This document shows, piece by piece, positions 8,494 to 17,139 of a DNA stretch of 64,000 nucleotides (the first letter of the stretch is position 1; every line of letters starts with the position of its first letter). The stretch comes from Tolypothrix campylonemoides VB511288 (GTDB lineage: Bacteria; Cyanobacteriota; Cyanobacteriia; Cyanobacteriales; Nostocaceae): assembly GCA_000828075.3 (NCBI GenBank), contig JXCB02000023.1, positions 342,596-406,595 of the forward strand, read 5' to 3'. Both the position numbers and the translations under genes were made by a program. Under the pieces are notes generated by a model. The model was not told the DNA's origin. It did no database searches and saw nothing but the letters and a program-made list of their open reading frames with translations.

Positions 8494-9210
8494 TTATGAC
8501 AACTTAGTATAAGCTGCGTGTTCCTTGGATGGGGGCTTTGTGTTAGAGAAAAGCCGCCCTACTAACTCAGCACGAGACGAAACTTCAAGCTTTCGGAACA
8601 TCCGTTTTAGGGCTTGCTTAACAGAATTTTCAGTAATCCAAAGGGCTGCACCAATTTCAGCACTTGTTAGTCCTTGTGCCACCAGTTCGGCAATTTCAAT
8701 TTCACGCGGCGTTAAACGGTTAATATTTGAAGAATTGAATAGAGTTGGTTGCGACTGTATCTTTGTTAGCCAAGTGGACAGATGCAGGCACAGGGCACTC
8801 AAATCAGCCAAATCCCGAGGATTAAAAGCAGGAGTCCCTCGATCGCGCGTAAAGCCAACTCCGCCAACAAGATGACCATTGCTGACAATAGGTCCAGCCA
8901 TCACATGTCCATGATCAGAACGCGGACAAATCATTTTCCATGCTCTAGGAGGTAACAGCAACTCTTCGTGAACTGGGGCATGTTGCTCAACCACGTAGCG
9001 CAAGACAGGATTGTGTTCTACAGATAAAGCTCGTTTAACGATGCTTGGAAGATTGGAATCGACAGAGGGAAGTTTATCAAAGAAAAAAAGCCCCCAACGT
9101 TGGGCGACAAAGTACTCACCAACTTTAACCATAACGTGCTGTCGTAGTTCTTCTTCGTCACGAGCGGAGGCGATCGCTCCAAATAAAGACTGCAAAGAAT
9201 TTGCCATCAT
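8494..9210 (-). CDS. GAF-like LuxR-type transcriptional regulator
   Basis: The 238-residue protein has an N-terminal GAF-like sensory part (residues about 10-150; APVHEELLLPPRAW, MAGPIVSNGHLVGGVGFTRD) and a C-terminal LuxR helix-turn-helix (LTPREIEIAELVAQGLTSAE then NSVKQALKRMFRKLEVSSRAEL). Related regulators in cyanobacteria sense redox or small molecules, but no ligand can be assigned here. The divergent neighbour on the plus strand is a truncated rhodanese gene starting 97 bases away, which may once have been a target. No autoinducer synthase is nearby. Confidence 0.88.
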   Translation of the reverse strand: MMANSLQSLFGAIASARDEEELRQHVMVKVGEYFVAQRWGLFFFDKLPSVDSNLPSIVKRALSVEHNPVLRYVVEQHAPVHEELLLPPRAWKMICPRSDHGHVMAGPIVSNGHLVGGVGFTRDRGTPAFNPRDLADLSALCLHLSTWLTKIQSQPTLFNSSNINRLTPREIEIAELVAQGLTSAEIGAALWITENSVKQALKRMFRKLEVSSRAELVGRLFSNTKPPSKEHAAYTKLS

Positions 9211-9306
9211 CGTTGCTACAAAATGTACTCGTTCGAGGACTAGGCGCGTCAGAAAATCAATCTTACTCTAACTTCATCACAGTTACAGAGCAAGGAGTCA
9301 CGCCGA

Positions 9307-9471
9307 ATGTCATTGGTAAATTATGCTCATCCTGAAGTTTTTGTAGACACTCAATGGGTTGCCGAGCATTTGAGCGAAGTGCGTCTTATCCAAGTGGATA
9401 TGGATGCAACGGCATATGATGGTCACATTAAAGGTCATCCCACAAAGGCTTTCTTAAATTCCAATATGTAA
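9307..9471 (+). pseudogene. Truncated thiosulfate sulfurtransferase (rhodanese)
   Basis: A 54-codon frame begins [20 protein letters not shown] and continues [20 protein letters not shown], which matches the start of cyanobacterial rhodanese-type sulfurtransferases. Family proteins are about 280 residues and carry a catalytic cysteine loop; here the frame stops shortly after the first strand, and no continuation is found in the following 170 bases. A good ribosome site (AAGGAG) remains upstream. The following sequence holds a small palindromic module (about 9545-9586), which suggests deletion linked to repeat activity. Confidence 0.75.
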
Positions 9472-9544
9472 CTGAAAGGACGATTAGCTTAGCGTTTCGT
9501 TCTGGGAGTAGCGCGATGACCCTTGTGATATGTGTTGCATCAGG

Positions 9545-9586
9545 AGCGATTGCCCAAGGGGCAGTGCGCTTTGCGCAATCGCTCTG
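9545..9586. repeat. Small palindromic module (GCGATTGC...GCAATCGC type)
   Basis: The segment GCGATTGCCCAAGGGGCAGT followed by GCGCTTTGCGCAATCGC contains nested inverted repeats. A closely related version is found inside the coding region at 22070-22127, and partial ones at 16425-16462. Confidence 0.7.
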
Positions 9587-9664
9587 GCGTAAGTTACAGT
9601 CTGCCAATACCGCTGATATTTTTTAGCAGTAAGTGGTTATAAATGCACTTTGCCAATACTAGTT

Positions 9665-10208
9665 ATGAAGACAGTGGACATCTTGCTGGAAACTGAACGA
9701 TTGATTCTGCGACGTTTGACTGATGCTGACGCGGAAACTGTGTATGCGATTAAGCTAGAGATGACTGAGTTGAATCATCCGTTAACGCTGGATAACATCC
9801 GTAATCGCTGGTTGCCGAATATCTTAGCCTACTATAAACAAGGATATGGATTCGGTTATTGGGCTGCTATTGAGAAAGCGACCAGCGAGTTTATTGGTTG
9901 GTTCTATTTCCGGTCTGCTCCAGATGAGCTTACTGACACTGCGATCGGCTATTTTCTACGACGATCAGTTTGGAGCAAGGGATATGCAACAGAAGGGGCG
10001 CGGGCACTCATCCGAAAAGGGTTTACCAAGTGGCAAGTCAGCTAGCTGTGTTGCAGCAACTGCGCTCGCTACCAACAAAGCATCGATCCGGGTGATGGAG
10101 AAAGTGGGACTTCAATTTGAGAAACGGTTTGCGGCTGATGAGTATGGAACACAAGCCGTTCGATATTGTCTATCGAGGCAGGAGTTTAATGCAGGTGTTT
10201 CTAGATAA
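9665..10208 (+). pseudogene. GNAT (RimJ/RimL-type) acetyltransferase with a frameshift
   Basis: The first frame (from ATG 9665) encodes a RimJ/RimL-like N-terminal part: ETERLILRRLTDADAETVYA, FIGWFYFRS, TAIGYFLRRSVWSKGYATEG. It ends at a stop near 10043. The remaining family sequence (ATALATNKASIRVMEKVGLQ and onwards) continues in another frame to 10208. A one- or two-base change around 10022-10050 explains both halves. The two parts together have full family length, so this looks like a recently broken gene or an assembly error. A methyltransferase gene follows 27 bases downstream. Confidence 0.8.
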
Positions 10209-10234
10209 AATACAGGAGCGCGAATTTATTCACA

Positions 10235-10936
10235 ATGAAAGATCAAAAGCCATCTATTGTTTTTGACCAAGAACGTGCTTCTTCCTATGACAAGCGGTTC
10301 GCTAAATTGGCTCCTATGCGCGATGCACTTCATTTGTGTATCCGCATTGTACTTTCTGAACTTCCTGACGATGCACGGATTCTCTGCGTCGGCGCGGGAA
10401 CCGGCTTGGAATTGATTGACCTCGCCCAAACATTTCCGCAATGGCAGTTCACCGCAGTAGAGCCTGCGGCACCGATGCTGGACATCTGTCGCCAGAAAGC
10501 CGAAGCTTGTGGTATCACATCACGCTGCACTTTCCACGAAGGTTATCTCGACTCGCTTCCCGCATCGGACTCTTTCCATGCAGCAACCTGCCTTTTGGTT
10601 TCTCATTTCTTTATGCAGCAGGAGGAACGGCGCAACTTCTTTCGCCAAATCGCTGCACGTCTTCTCCCTGATGGATACCTGGTGAGTTCTGATTTAGCTT
10701 CTGATATGTCTACCGCGTCTTACCAAAGCCTTTTAGCAGTTTGGCTGCGGATGCTTAGATATGCTGAAACGCCTGCCGAGGAAATTGAAAAATATGTCAC
10801 CTCGTATGGGCGGGATACCGCCATACTACCGCCGCAGGAAGTTGAATCTATTATTGCATCAAGTGGCTTCGACACGCCTGTATTGTTCTTCCAGACTCTC
10901 CTCATTCATGCGTGGTATGCCAAGCGAACTGCCTGA
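10235..10936 (+). CDS. Class I SAM-dependent methyltransferase
   Basis: The 233-residue protein has the SAM-binding motif I ILCVGAGTGLELIDLA (residues about 47-62), an acidic motif II end FTAVEPAAPML, and a motif IV-like region SFHAATCLLVSHFF. It fits the Methyltransf_25/UbiE-like fold. The substrate is unknown. The gene is GC-richer than its surroundings and sits beside broken genes, so it may be a recent arrival. Start is ATG at 10235, after a weak AGGAGC site. Confidence 0.87.
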   Translation: MKDQKPSIVFDQERASSYDKRFAKLAPMRDALHLCIRIVLSELPDDARILCVGAGTGLELIDLAQTFPQWQFTAVEPAAPMLDICRQKAEACGITSRCTFHEGYLDSLPASDSFHAATCLLVSHFFMQQEERRNFFRQIAARLLPDGYLVSSDLASDMSTASYQSLLAVWLRMLRYAETPAEEIEKYVTSYGRDTAILPPQEVESIIASSGFDTPVLFFQTLLIHAWYAKRTA

Positions 10937-11004
10937 ACTAGAAGATACCAACAGCCGCCTAACAAGTCGCTGGAGGGAGTGTGGTCATAGTGTACGCGCG
11001 CAAG

Positions 11005-11769
11005 TTATGATGCTGCCAAATGACCCACATCAGATGGGCTGAGGTGAGAATGTACAACTTCACCGTCACGAAACCAAACAACACGCTTTGTTTGACGAGC
11101 AACATCTGGCTCATGCGTTACCATCACAACAGTGATACCACTGCCATTTAACTCTGAAAAGATATCCAATACTTCTTGAGTTGTGCGCGAGTCGAGTGCG
11201 CCTGTCGGTTCATCGGCTAAAAGTAAAACTGGACGGTTAACAATAGCACGAGCGATCGCCACCCGTTGCTGCTGTCCTCCAGAAAGTTGGGTTGGTTTAT
11301 TGTTCAGACGCTTCTCTAAGCCGACTCGCTTGAGTGCTTCGGCGGCGCGATCGCGTCGTTCACCAGCATTTACGCCAGCATACACCATCGGCAACATCAC
11401 ATTTTCTAACGCTGACAGTTGGGATAAGAGGTGGAATTGTTGGAACACAAACCCCAGTTTTTTGTTGCGAATTTGTGCCAAATCTGCATCTTCCATTTGG
11501 GCGACATCAAGGTTATCTAGGTAGTAATGTCCGGAACTGGGGCGATCCAAACAACCAATGATATTCATAGCTGTGGATTTACCAGAACCAGATGGTCCCA
11601 TGATGGAACAGTATTCACCCTGCTCTACAGTTAAATTAACACCGTTGAGCGCTCGCACTTCTGTTTCGCCACTGCCGTAAACTTTAAAAATATCTTCTAA
11701 GCGAATAATGACTGGTTGATTTACTGGGTAGGGAACGCGGGAGTCTGTTACCGAGAGAGTGTTTGCCAT
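11005..11769 (-). CDS. ABC transporter ATP-binding protein (MacB/LolD type)
   Basis: The 254-residue ATPase has Walker [10 protein letters not shown], the Q loop VFQQFHLL, the signature [14 protein letters not shown] and Walker [13 protein letters not shown]. LolD/MacB-type ATPases energise FtsX-like permeases. It is the third gene of an operon whose first two encode an HlyD adaptor and a MacB-like permease; in E. coli MacB the ATPase and permease are fused, here they are separate. A 196-base gap holding a dispersed inverted repeat separates it from the permease gene, so co-transcription is likely but not certain. Confidence 0.93.
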   Translation of the reverse strand: MANTLSVTDSRVPYPVNQPVIIRLEDIFKVYGSGETEVRALNGVNLTVEQGEYCSIMGPSGSGKSTAMNIIGCLDRPSSGHYYLDNLDVAQMEDADLAQIRNKKLGFVFQQFHLLSQLSALENVMLPMVYAGVNAGERRDRAAEALKRVGLEKRLNNKPTQLSGGQQQRVAIARAIVNRPVLLLADEPTGALDSRTTQEVLDIFSELNGSGITVVMVTHEPDVARQTKRVVWFRDGEVVHSHLSPSDVGHLAAS

Positions 11770-11822
11770 AGAGATTTTGTAGTATTTATTTACTAGTAAG
11801 GTTCAGCGTTGGAATTAAAAAT

Positions 11823-11890
11823 AACCACAGATGGACACAGATGAACACAGATAAAAGGCATCTGTGTCCATCTCGTCTTTATCTGTGGTT
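11823..11890. repeat. Dispersed ACCACAGAT inverted repeat
   Basis: AACCACAGAT at 11823-11832 pairs with ATCTGTGGTT at 11881-11890, and inner blocks GGACACAGATG and CATCTGTGTCC also pair. A related copy lies at 48411-48472 and partial ones at about 15879-15900 and 55112-55155. It sits inside the export operon. Confidence 0.8.
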
Positions 11891-11965
11891 TCATAAAGCA
11901 TGATGTATTTTCTATGCGCTTCCAGTAAATTTGTGGGCGTTTAGTTATCATACTTTTTGACTTGC

Positions 11966-13183
11966 TTACGCACTTCTTAAAGCTACAATTGGGTCGAGCT
12001 GAGCAGCACGACGTGCAGGAACAACGCCAAAGAATAAACCAATACCGCCAGAAACACCAACTGCAAGGGCGATCGCCACAGGAGAAATTCCTGCTTGTAA
12101 CGGAGTCAAGGCTGATACCAGCATAATACCACTGACACCAACCGCTGTACCAACTAAACCACCAGCCGCTGAGAGAATGATGGCTTCAATGATGAACTGT
12201 GACAGGATATCTTGCTCAGTTGCACCAATTGCTTTACGCAAACCAATTTCTTGAGTGCGTTCGGTAACGGAGACAAGCATAATATTCATGATGCCGATAC
12301 CGCCGACAAACAGGGAGATACCTGCTACAGCAGCCAACATGATTGTCAAAGCGCCTGTGATTTGACCGAGAGTTTGCAAAGCTTCCTTCTGAGTGCGGAT
12401 GGTAAAATCATCTTCGCTGATAACTTTGTGCCGTAGGCGTAGTAAATTGGTAATTTGAAACTCTGCCGCATCCACACTATTGCTATTACGAGCAGAAGCA
12501 ACGATGTAATCTAAGGCGATACCGTAGGGAGAATTCCGTCCGACAAGTCGATTTGCTGAGGTTGTGATTGGTACCAATGCCGCTTCGTCATAATCTGCTC
12601 CCAAGCTTGAGCCTTTGGCTTCTAGCACACCAATAACTTGAAAGGTAGCATTTTTAATCCGCAATTGCTTACCCACGGGGTTAGTAGTACCAAACAATCT
12701 TTCTGCTAAGTTAGCACCCAGCACTACGACTTGATTATTGCGCTTCATATCTATGTCGGTAAAAAACCGACCTTTGGCAGTGTCAAACTCCCGTACCATG
12801 GGAAAGCTGGGAGTTGTGCCAATGATGTTGACATTGGTGTTTCTGTTGCGGTAGTTAGCTACATATCTCCCGTTTAACTCTGGAGACACTCCTGCTACCG
12901 TTGGTACTTGAGAGGCGATCGCCTCTGCATCTTCCAGCACCAAATTTCTCGGCACATCATTTGAGATGCGTTGAGTTTCGCGATTCCCAGGAATCACAAA
13001 CAGGACGTTTGGTCCTAACGATTCCAACTGCTTATTCACAAACTTTTGTCCCCCTTCACCAACGCCTATCATGGCAATCACCGAGGCGTTCCCGATGACA
13101 ATACCCAGCATGGTGAGGGCGGTACGTAATTTATTCGACAGCAGGGTTTTCCCTGCCATTTTCATGCTTTCTAGGATGTTCAT
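11966..13183 (-). CDS. MacB-like ABC transporter permease (FtsX domain)
   Basis: The 405-residue protein has an N-terminal membrane helix (LRTALTMLGIVIGNASVIAM), a periplasmic MacB_PCD domain (about residues 45-270, with FDTAKGRFFTDIDM and VVVLGANLAERLFG) and three C-terminal helices of the FtsX domain (GGIGIMNIMLVSVTERTQEI onward). MacB-type permeases act by mechanotransmission to expel substrates from the periplasmic side through an adaptor and outer-membrane channel. The start overlaps the upstream HlyD gene by four bases. No TolC-like gene is in the window. Confidence 0.93.
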   Translation of the reverse strand: MNILESMKMAGKTLLSNKLRTALTMLGIVIGNASVIAMIGVGEGGQKFVNKQLESLGPNVLFVIPGNRETQRISNDVPRNLVLEDAEAIASQVPTVAGVSPELNGRYVANYRNRNTNVNIIGTTPSFPMVREFDTAKGRFFTDIDMKRNNQVVVLGANLAERLFGTTNPVGKQLRIKNATFQVIGVLEAKGSSLGADYDEAALVPITTSANRLVGRNSPYGIALDYIVASARNSNSVDAAEFQITNLLRLRHKVISEDDFTIRTQKEALQTLGQITGALTIMLAAVAGISLFVGGIGIMNIMLVSVTERTQEIGLRKAIGATEQDILSQFIIEAIILSAAGGLVGTAVGVSGIMLVSALTPLQAGISPVAIALAVGVSGGIGLFFGVVPARRAAQLDPIVALRSA

Positions 13184-14646
13184 TTCTTCTGCTGTTGTTG
13201 CGCCTTTTTGTAATCTGCCGGTGGGTTGAGAAATATGCGATCGTCCTGTTTAACTCCCTCTAAAATCTGAGTTTGGTCTTTGATTTGCGCTCCAATTGTC
13301 ACGGGACGAAACAGAGGTTTATTCTTTTCATCTGGTACCAAGACTCCTGTGTTACCTTTTTCGGTAACAATTGCTACAGTTGGTACAAGCAAGGCACCTT
13401 GTACCTTGTCACCTAAAAACGTCATATCGACGTTCAACCCAGAACGCAGTTTATCTAAACCAGTATCAATGGCAACTCGCACTTGGAATAATGTTACGCC
13501 TTCTTCCTTAACTGCTTCAGGAGCAATCAAGCGGACATGACCTTTAAAAACTTGCTCAGGATAAGCATCAGCAACAATTTCAACCTGCTGCCCCTGCTTA
13601 ATTCTGCCGATATCAGCTTCTGGAACACTCGCCAAAACTTCTAAACCGCGTGCTACGGCAACAATAGAACTCGAAGTTGCCGATGCACTCGAAGAAGCAG
13701 AAGTTGTTGGTGTCACAAACGCGCCAATGTTGGCATACTTCTGCGTCACAACTCCAGAAAAGGGAGCGCGGATGATGGTATCTTCCAGATTCACTTCCTC
13801 CGCTTTAAGCTGGGCTTGGGCAGCAGCAACAGCTGCTTTGCGTTGGGCAATTTCTTCAGAACGAGAACCCGCTTCCAAAAGCTGTAGTGATGCTCGTGCT
13901 TCTTCTACCGCCGCTTGTCGTTGAGCGATTTCCTCAGAACGAGTGCCACTTTGTTGTAAAGATAGCCGTTTTTGAGCTTCTTGCAAACTCGCCTTGGCAG
14001 CATTATCTTCACTAATGGCTTGGTCGAGTAATTGTTTTTTCTCCGCTCCCTGCTGGTAGAGGTATTGGTAACGCTTGACTTGTTCGCTTGTATAATTTGC
14101 TTTTGCCTGAGCTGCGTCCACTTGAGCTTGTGCTTGGGCAATTTCTTGAGGACGATTACCTGCACGAGCCTCAGCCAGCTGCGCCTCGGCTTGTGCCAAA
14201 CGCGCTCTTTGTTGGGCGATTTCTTGAGGACGATTTCCAGCCAGGGCTTGCTCCAACTGTGCTTGGTTCTGCGCTAAGTTTGCACGAGCCTGAGAGAGTT
14301 TGGCTTGAATATCTGCGCTGTCCATCTTAGCAAGAATTTCCCCCTGCTTGACCTTGTCGCCTTGCTCAACATACAACTCTGTGAGTGTTCCAGGGTTTTT
14401 CGGGCTAATATTCACGCTCTGAACAGGCTGCACCTTACCACTGGCAGAAATTCGCACAGTGACATTTTTCGCTTCCACTGGGACAGTCAGTGCAGCTATG
14501 TCTTGTTTGCTTGTCTCACGGTTAACAAGTGTGTAGGTTGTCGTTGTACCTACAACCAACGTACCAGCTGTTACCAAGCCAATCAGCCAGCGTAGTGGAT
14601 GTTTAACTTTTTTACCAATTACGGGAATTTCTAAGTATGTAGTCAT
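13180..14646 (-). CDS. HlyD/MacA-family periplasmic adaptor
   Basis: This 488-residue membrane-fusion protein starts with a cytoplasmic tail and one membrane helix (LRWLIGLVTAGTLVVGTTTT), then a biotinyl-lipoyl-like half motif (SGKVQPVQSVNISPKNPGTL), a very long coiled-coil hairpin, the second lipoyl half (IIRAPFSGVVTQKYANIGAF) and a beta-barrel end. The hairpin is built from near repeats of AGNRPQEIAQ and SGTRSEEIAQ, four in all, so it has grown by internal duplication and is longer than in E. coli MacA. It links the MacB-like permease to an outer-membrane exit duct. First gene of the operon. Confidence 0.93.
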   Translation of the reverse strand: MTTYLEIPVIGKKVKHPLRWLIGLVTAGTLVVGTTTTYTLVNRETSKQDIAALTVPVEAKNVTVRISASGKVQPVQSVNISPKNPGTLTELYVEQGDKVKQGEILAKMDSADIQAKLSQARANLAQNQAQLEQALAGNRPQEIAQQRARLAQAEAQLAEARAGNRPQEIAQAQAQVDAAQAKANYTSEQVKRYQYLYQQGAEKKQLLDQAISEDNAAKASLQEAQKRLSLQQSGTRSEEIAQRQAAVEEARASLQLLEAGSRSEEIAQRKAAVAAAQAQLKAEEVNLEDTIIRAPFSGVVTQKYANIGAFVTPTTSASSSASATSSSIVAVARGLEVLASVPEADIGRIKQGQQVEIVADAYPEQVFKGHVRLIAPEAVKEEGVTLFQVRVAIDTGLDKLRSGLNVDMTFLGDKVQGALLVPTVAIVTEKGNTGVLVPDEKNKPLFRPVTIGAQIKDQTQILEGVKQDDRIFLNPPADYKKAQQQQKK

Positions 14647-15056
14647 GAATAGCTTGTAATGAAAGTTTCTGTACTTGAGTGTCTTTTAGTGGAGCGAAAC
14701 CAAGAGGTTGAAGTTTTTACAACTTTTGGAGTCACTAGTCATCAATAAAATAGAGTTATTAATAAGTCAACAACTATATGAATATGTAAGATTATACTGA
14801 CTTAACCTTCCTTCATAATATTGGTTGTTGCTAATTTGTGACCTCACCTGAATGGGTGACTTTTTCAGTTATTATGGGCACTGTAAATCTTACGTAAGTA
14901 GCAAATTGTTGTACAAACACAGCCAGCGAAACAGCGCTACAGTCCTTGTTTACCGAACTCACGGCAACTCGCGTCGCAAAGAAGAATACCAAGAAAAGTA
15001 ATAAGTACTAGAGGTTTAATGTATGTCTCATTTTTTCTTTTCTCTATAAAAAGAAT
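14647..15056. other. Gene-free stretch upstream of the export operon
   Basis: No gene is recognised here. It should contain the promoter of the HlyD-led operon on the minus strand. The sequence is AT-rich with no dispersed repeat that I could match elsewhere. Confidence 0.5.
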
Positions 15057-15093
15057 GGCTACCAAGATTTTCAATAATTAGAGTTTGGTAGCC
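15057..15093 (-). terminator. Intrinsic terminator of the secreted repeat protein gene
   Basis: GGCTACCAA at 15057-15065 and TTGGTAGCC at 15085-15093 form a 9-base stem. On the minus strand it is followed by ATTCTTTTTAT, giving a T-rich tail 33 bases after the stop of the gene at 15126-15551. Confidence 0.75.
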
Positions 15094-15125
15094 TTAAGGT
15101 TAAAATATTTTTAATTCGTGAAATT

Positions 15126-15551
15126 CTAATTGTCTATTTCAACGATATCTCCATTGGGAAGCCTAATGTCACCATTAGGAAGTCTGCGTACCTTTATAGC
15201 AGAAATAATATCTCCATTGGGAAGCCTAATATCCCCATTACGAAGTTTGACTATTCTAGGCTTTGGTTTGCGATCGCGATCCGAATTATGGTTGTATCCG
15301 GGAGGAGGTGGTACATCTTCTGCGCGTTGATCGCGATCCGAATTATGGTTGTATCCGGGAGGAGGTGGTACATCTTCTGCGCGTTGATCGCGGTTCCAAT
15401 TACGGTTGTATCTGGGAGGAAGCGGTACATTTTCTGAACGTTCACCTACAACATAAACTCTGCTTTGAGCACTTGCAGAATTAGCTAAGAAAGTTGGAGC
15501 TACTACTACGGTAGTAGCTATTAGCATGGATAGATAATGTTTTCCAAACAT
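15126..15551 (-). CDS. Secreted low-complexity protein built of tandem repeats
   Basis: The 141-residue product begins with a clear signal peptide (MLIATTVVVAPTFLANSASA, cleavage after about residue 28). The mature chain has three 19-residue units ending in VPPPPGYNHNSDRDQRAED-like sequence, followed by two or three copies of RLPNGDIRLPNGDI. The DNA of the first repeat has an exact 57-base period (units near 15272, 15329 and 15386). No known domain is recognised; a cell-envelope or extracellular role is inferred from the signal peptide. An intrinsic terminator lies downstream. Confidence 0.8.
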   Translation of the reverse strand: MFGKHYLSMLIATTVVVAPTFLANSASAQSRVYVVGERSENVPLPPRYNRNWNRDQRAEDVPPPPGYNHNSDRDQRAEDVPPPPGYNHNSDRDRKPKPRIVKLRNGDIRLPNGDIISAIKVRRLPNGDIRLPNGDIVEIDN

Positions 15552-15595
15552 AAAAATACTTCTGTTGTTTGAAAATTGAAGAAGAACTAGCTGTG

Positions 15596-15700
15596 TCAGA
15601 ATCCAGGAGTCAGAATCACTTTCGTTGGGGATTCAAACCCATCTATTCATCCGCCAGTCGTACAGAATACAGCTTGGGTATTCTGACTCCTGACTCCTGA
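15596..15700. repeat. Palindromic repeat ending in GAGTCAGAAT / ATTCTGACTC
   Basis: CAGAATCCAGGAGTCAGAAT at the left and ATTCTGACTCCTGACTCCTG at the right form imperfect inverted ends around a 65-base centre. It begins about 45 bases upstream of the secreted-protein gene and may overlap its promoter region. Confidence 0.75.
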
Positions 15701-16284
15701 ATTATTTGAGAATAATTTGAATTTTTAATCGATTAGTCTTCAACTATTTCATCATAGAATTCTCTAACGGTAATAGCATGATACAAAAGTCCTAGGTTTA
15801 TACATGACAAAAGTACCAGTTTTGATTCACCCAAAATTAATAGACTTCTTGCATTCATTCCCAAACAATGAACAATTAACCACAGATAAAGGCAGATAAA
15901 ATATATTTATGCAAGATTTCCAATAAGTAAAATGAACGTTAAAATTTTAGTAATTATGAGATATAAAAAAACAATAAATAAGCAATCTTTTTTGGAAAAA
16001 TAATATAGGCAGTCCTATTTGAGTTGTAAATTGCCTCATGAGGACACGGAACAGGGAACAAAAATTTTTATAAATCATTTAGGGTAAGTACTTACTTATT
16101 AATTGTCTAAAAAAAGTTTAAGGGGTTAACTCATCCGCCTCGTAAAAACTTCGCTCCGCTCCTAAATTACAAAAAGCCGGGGGGAAATCGAAGTCCTGCC
16201 GTCCTTAGTCATTAGTTGGTTTTTCATGATTTACCGTGCTTAATTATACTAATGACCAAAACAGGGTGTAGGGTGCAGGGTGTG

Positions 16285-16520
16285 GGGTGTAGGGCAGGGC
16301 TGTTTCATTCGATAAGGAGGGAGGATTTGTCAATATCAAAGCGCGATGATTTTTGGGACATCTGTGATGGAAAACCTACATTTCGATCCAGGAATTTCAA
16401 ATTTTCCCCAAGAAATAAGGAGCGATACGCCTTCAGGCGTCTGCCCTTCGGGCAATCGCGCTCAAGTAACCCTTGACATTATGAGCCTTTTAGGGAATGA
16501 AACAGCCCTGGGGTGTAGGG
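16285..16520. mobile_element. MITE-like element with 16-bp TIRs and 10-bp target duplication
   Basis: Perfect inverted ends CAGGGCTGTTTCATTC (16295-16310) and GAATGAAACAGCCCTG (16495-16510) bound a 216-base element. Both sides carry the direct repeat GGGTGTAGGG (16285-16294 and 16511-16520), as expected for a transposon target duplication. It lies within a simple GGGTGTAGGG-type repeat tract, so chance similarity of the flanks must be considered. No transposase is encoded, so it would be a non-autonomous derivative. Confidence 0.78.
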
Positions 16521-16581
16521 GGGGGAAGAGAAAGCTCCTGCATTGTACACCCTGCCCCGGAACCAATAAGGGTCCAAGCCC

Positions 16582-16604
16582 CCACTGAATCTCTGATTCA
16601 GTGG
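16582..16604. repeat. CCACTGAAT palindrome
   Basis: CCACTGAATC and GATTCAGTGG pair around a three-base loop. The neighbouring text AAGCCCCCACTGA is repeated about 50 bases later, showing a duplicated unit. Confidence 0.7.
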
Positions 16605-16857
16605 TCTTAAATCAGTGGTGAGTACAAGCCCCCACTGATTTTCCCTACACCCCACACCCCACACCCCACCCCCTTCTTGTTGACTATTGACCAATGACTA
16701 ATGAACAGGAGGATGAGGCGATGATTCATCCCCGCACTCTTATGGGACGGGGCTTTCTCACCGTCTTTCGGTAAGGAAATAGGGGTGTAAGGAAGTGATT
16801 GGTGGGGGCGTAAAGGGGACTGGGGATTAGGGATTGGGGATTGGGTAAGGGAGCCTC

Positions 16858-16945
16858 AAAATTATGTCCGGGGAAATATTGACCATTACCAAGTCGGGAG
16901 CATTTCCACTCTTGAGCCAGTCCCCAGTACCCAGTCCCGTTTACT
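16858..16945 (+). repeat. Dispersed repeat family G, copy 2
   Basis: AAATTATGTCCGGGGAAATA followed by TTGACCATTACCAAGTCGGG and a CCAGTCCCCAGTACCCAGT tail matches the reverse complement of 27310-27400 closely. The left block TATCAAACG of the other two copies is missing. Confidence 0.7.
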
Positions 16946-17139
16946 AAAAATACTGTGCGATCGCAACTCAGCTTCAAAAGCTACTAGAATAATCCAGAGG
17001 GGCATTTCCTCGTTCCTAGCTGCGGAATCTAAGTTCTCGATTCTGAGTTCTTCTGTCTGTAAAATTTTGCTGTCGTCAACCAGGGAAATCGTTTAAGCTA
17101 GCTGAAAGATTCTTTCATTCTTGGCAAAGAGGCGGTAGT

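Larger units (their letters stand above)
15552..17139. other. 1.6 kb gene-free repeat-rich stretch
   Basis: No credible coding region is seen. Contents in order: a palindromic repeat at 15596-15700, an ACCACAGATAAAGGCAGATA fragment near 15879, an AT-rich part, a MITE-like element at 16285-16520, a CCACTGAATC palindrome near 16582-16604, GGGGTGTAGGG-type repeats to 16670, and copy 2 of dispersed family G at 16858-16945. Confidence 0.65.

Noticed and set aside
15272..15440. Regular repeats considered as a CRISPR array
   Set aside because: The 57-base units are contiguous with no spacers and are in frame within a protein gene.
15620..15690. Possible tRNA (TTCAAACCC-like loop)
   Set aside because: No acceptor stem or anticodon arm can be drawn; the sequence belongs to a palindromic repeat.
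16216..16588. Short plus-strand frames around the 16.3 kb MITE
   Set aside because: They start in GGGTGTAGGG repeats and cross the inverted ends; a transposase remnant could not be shown.
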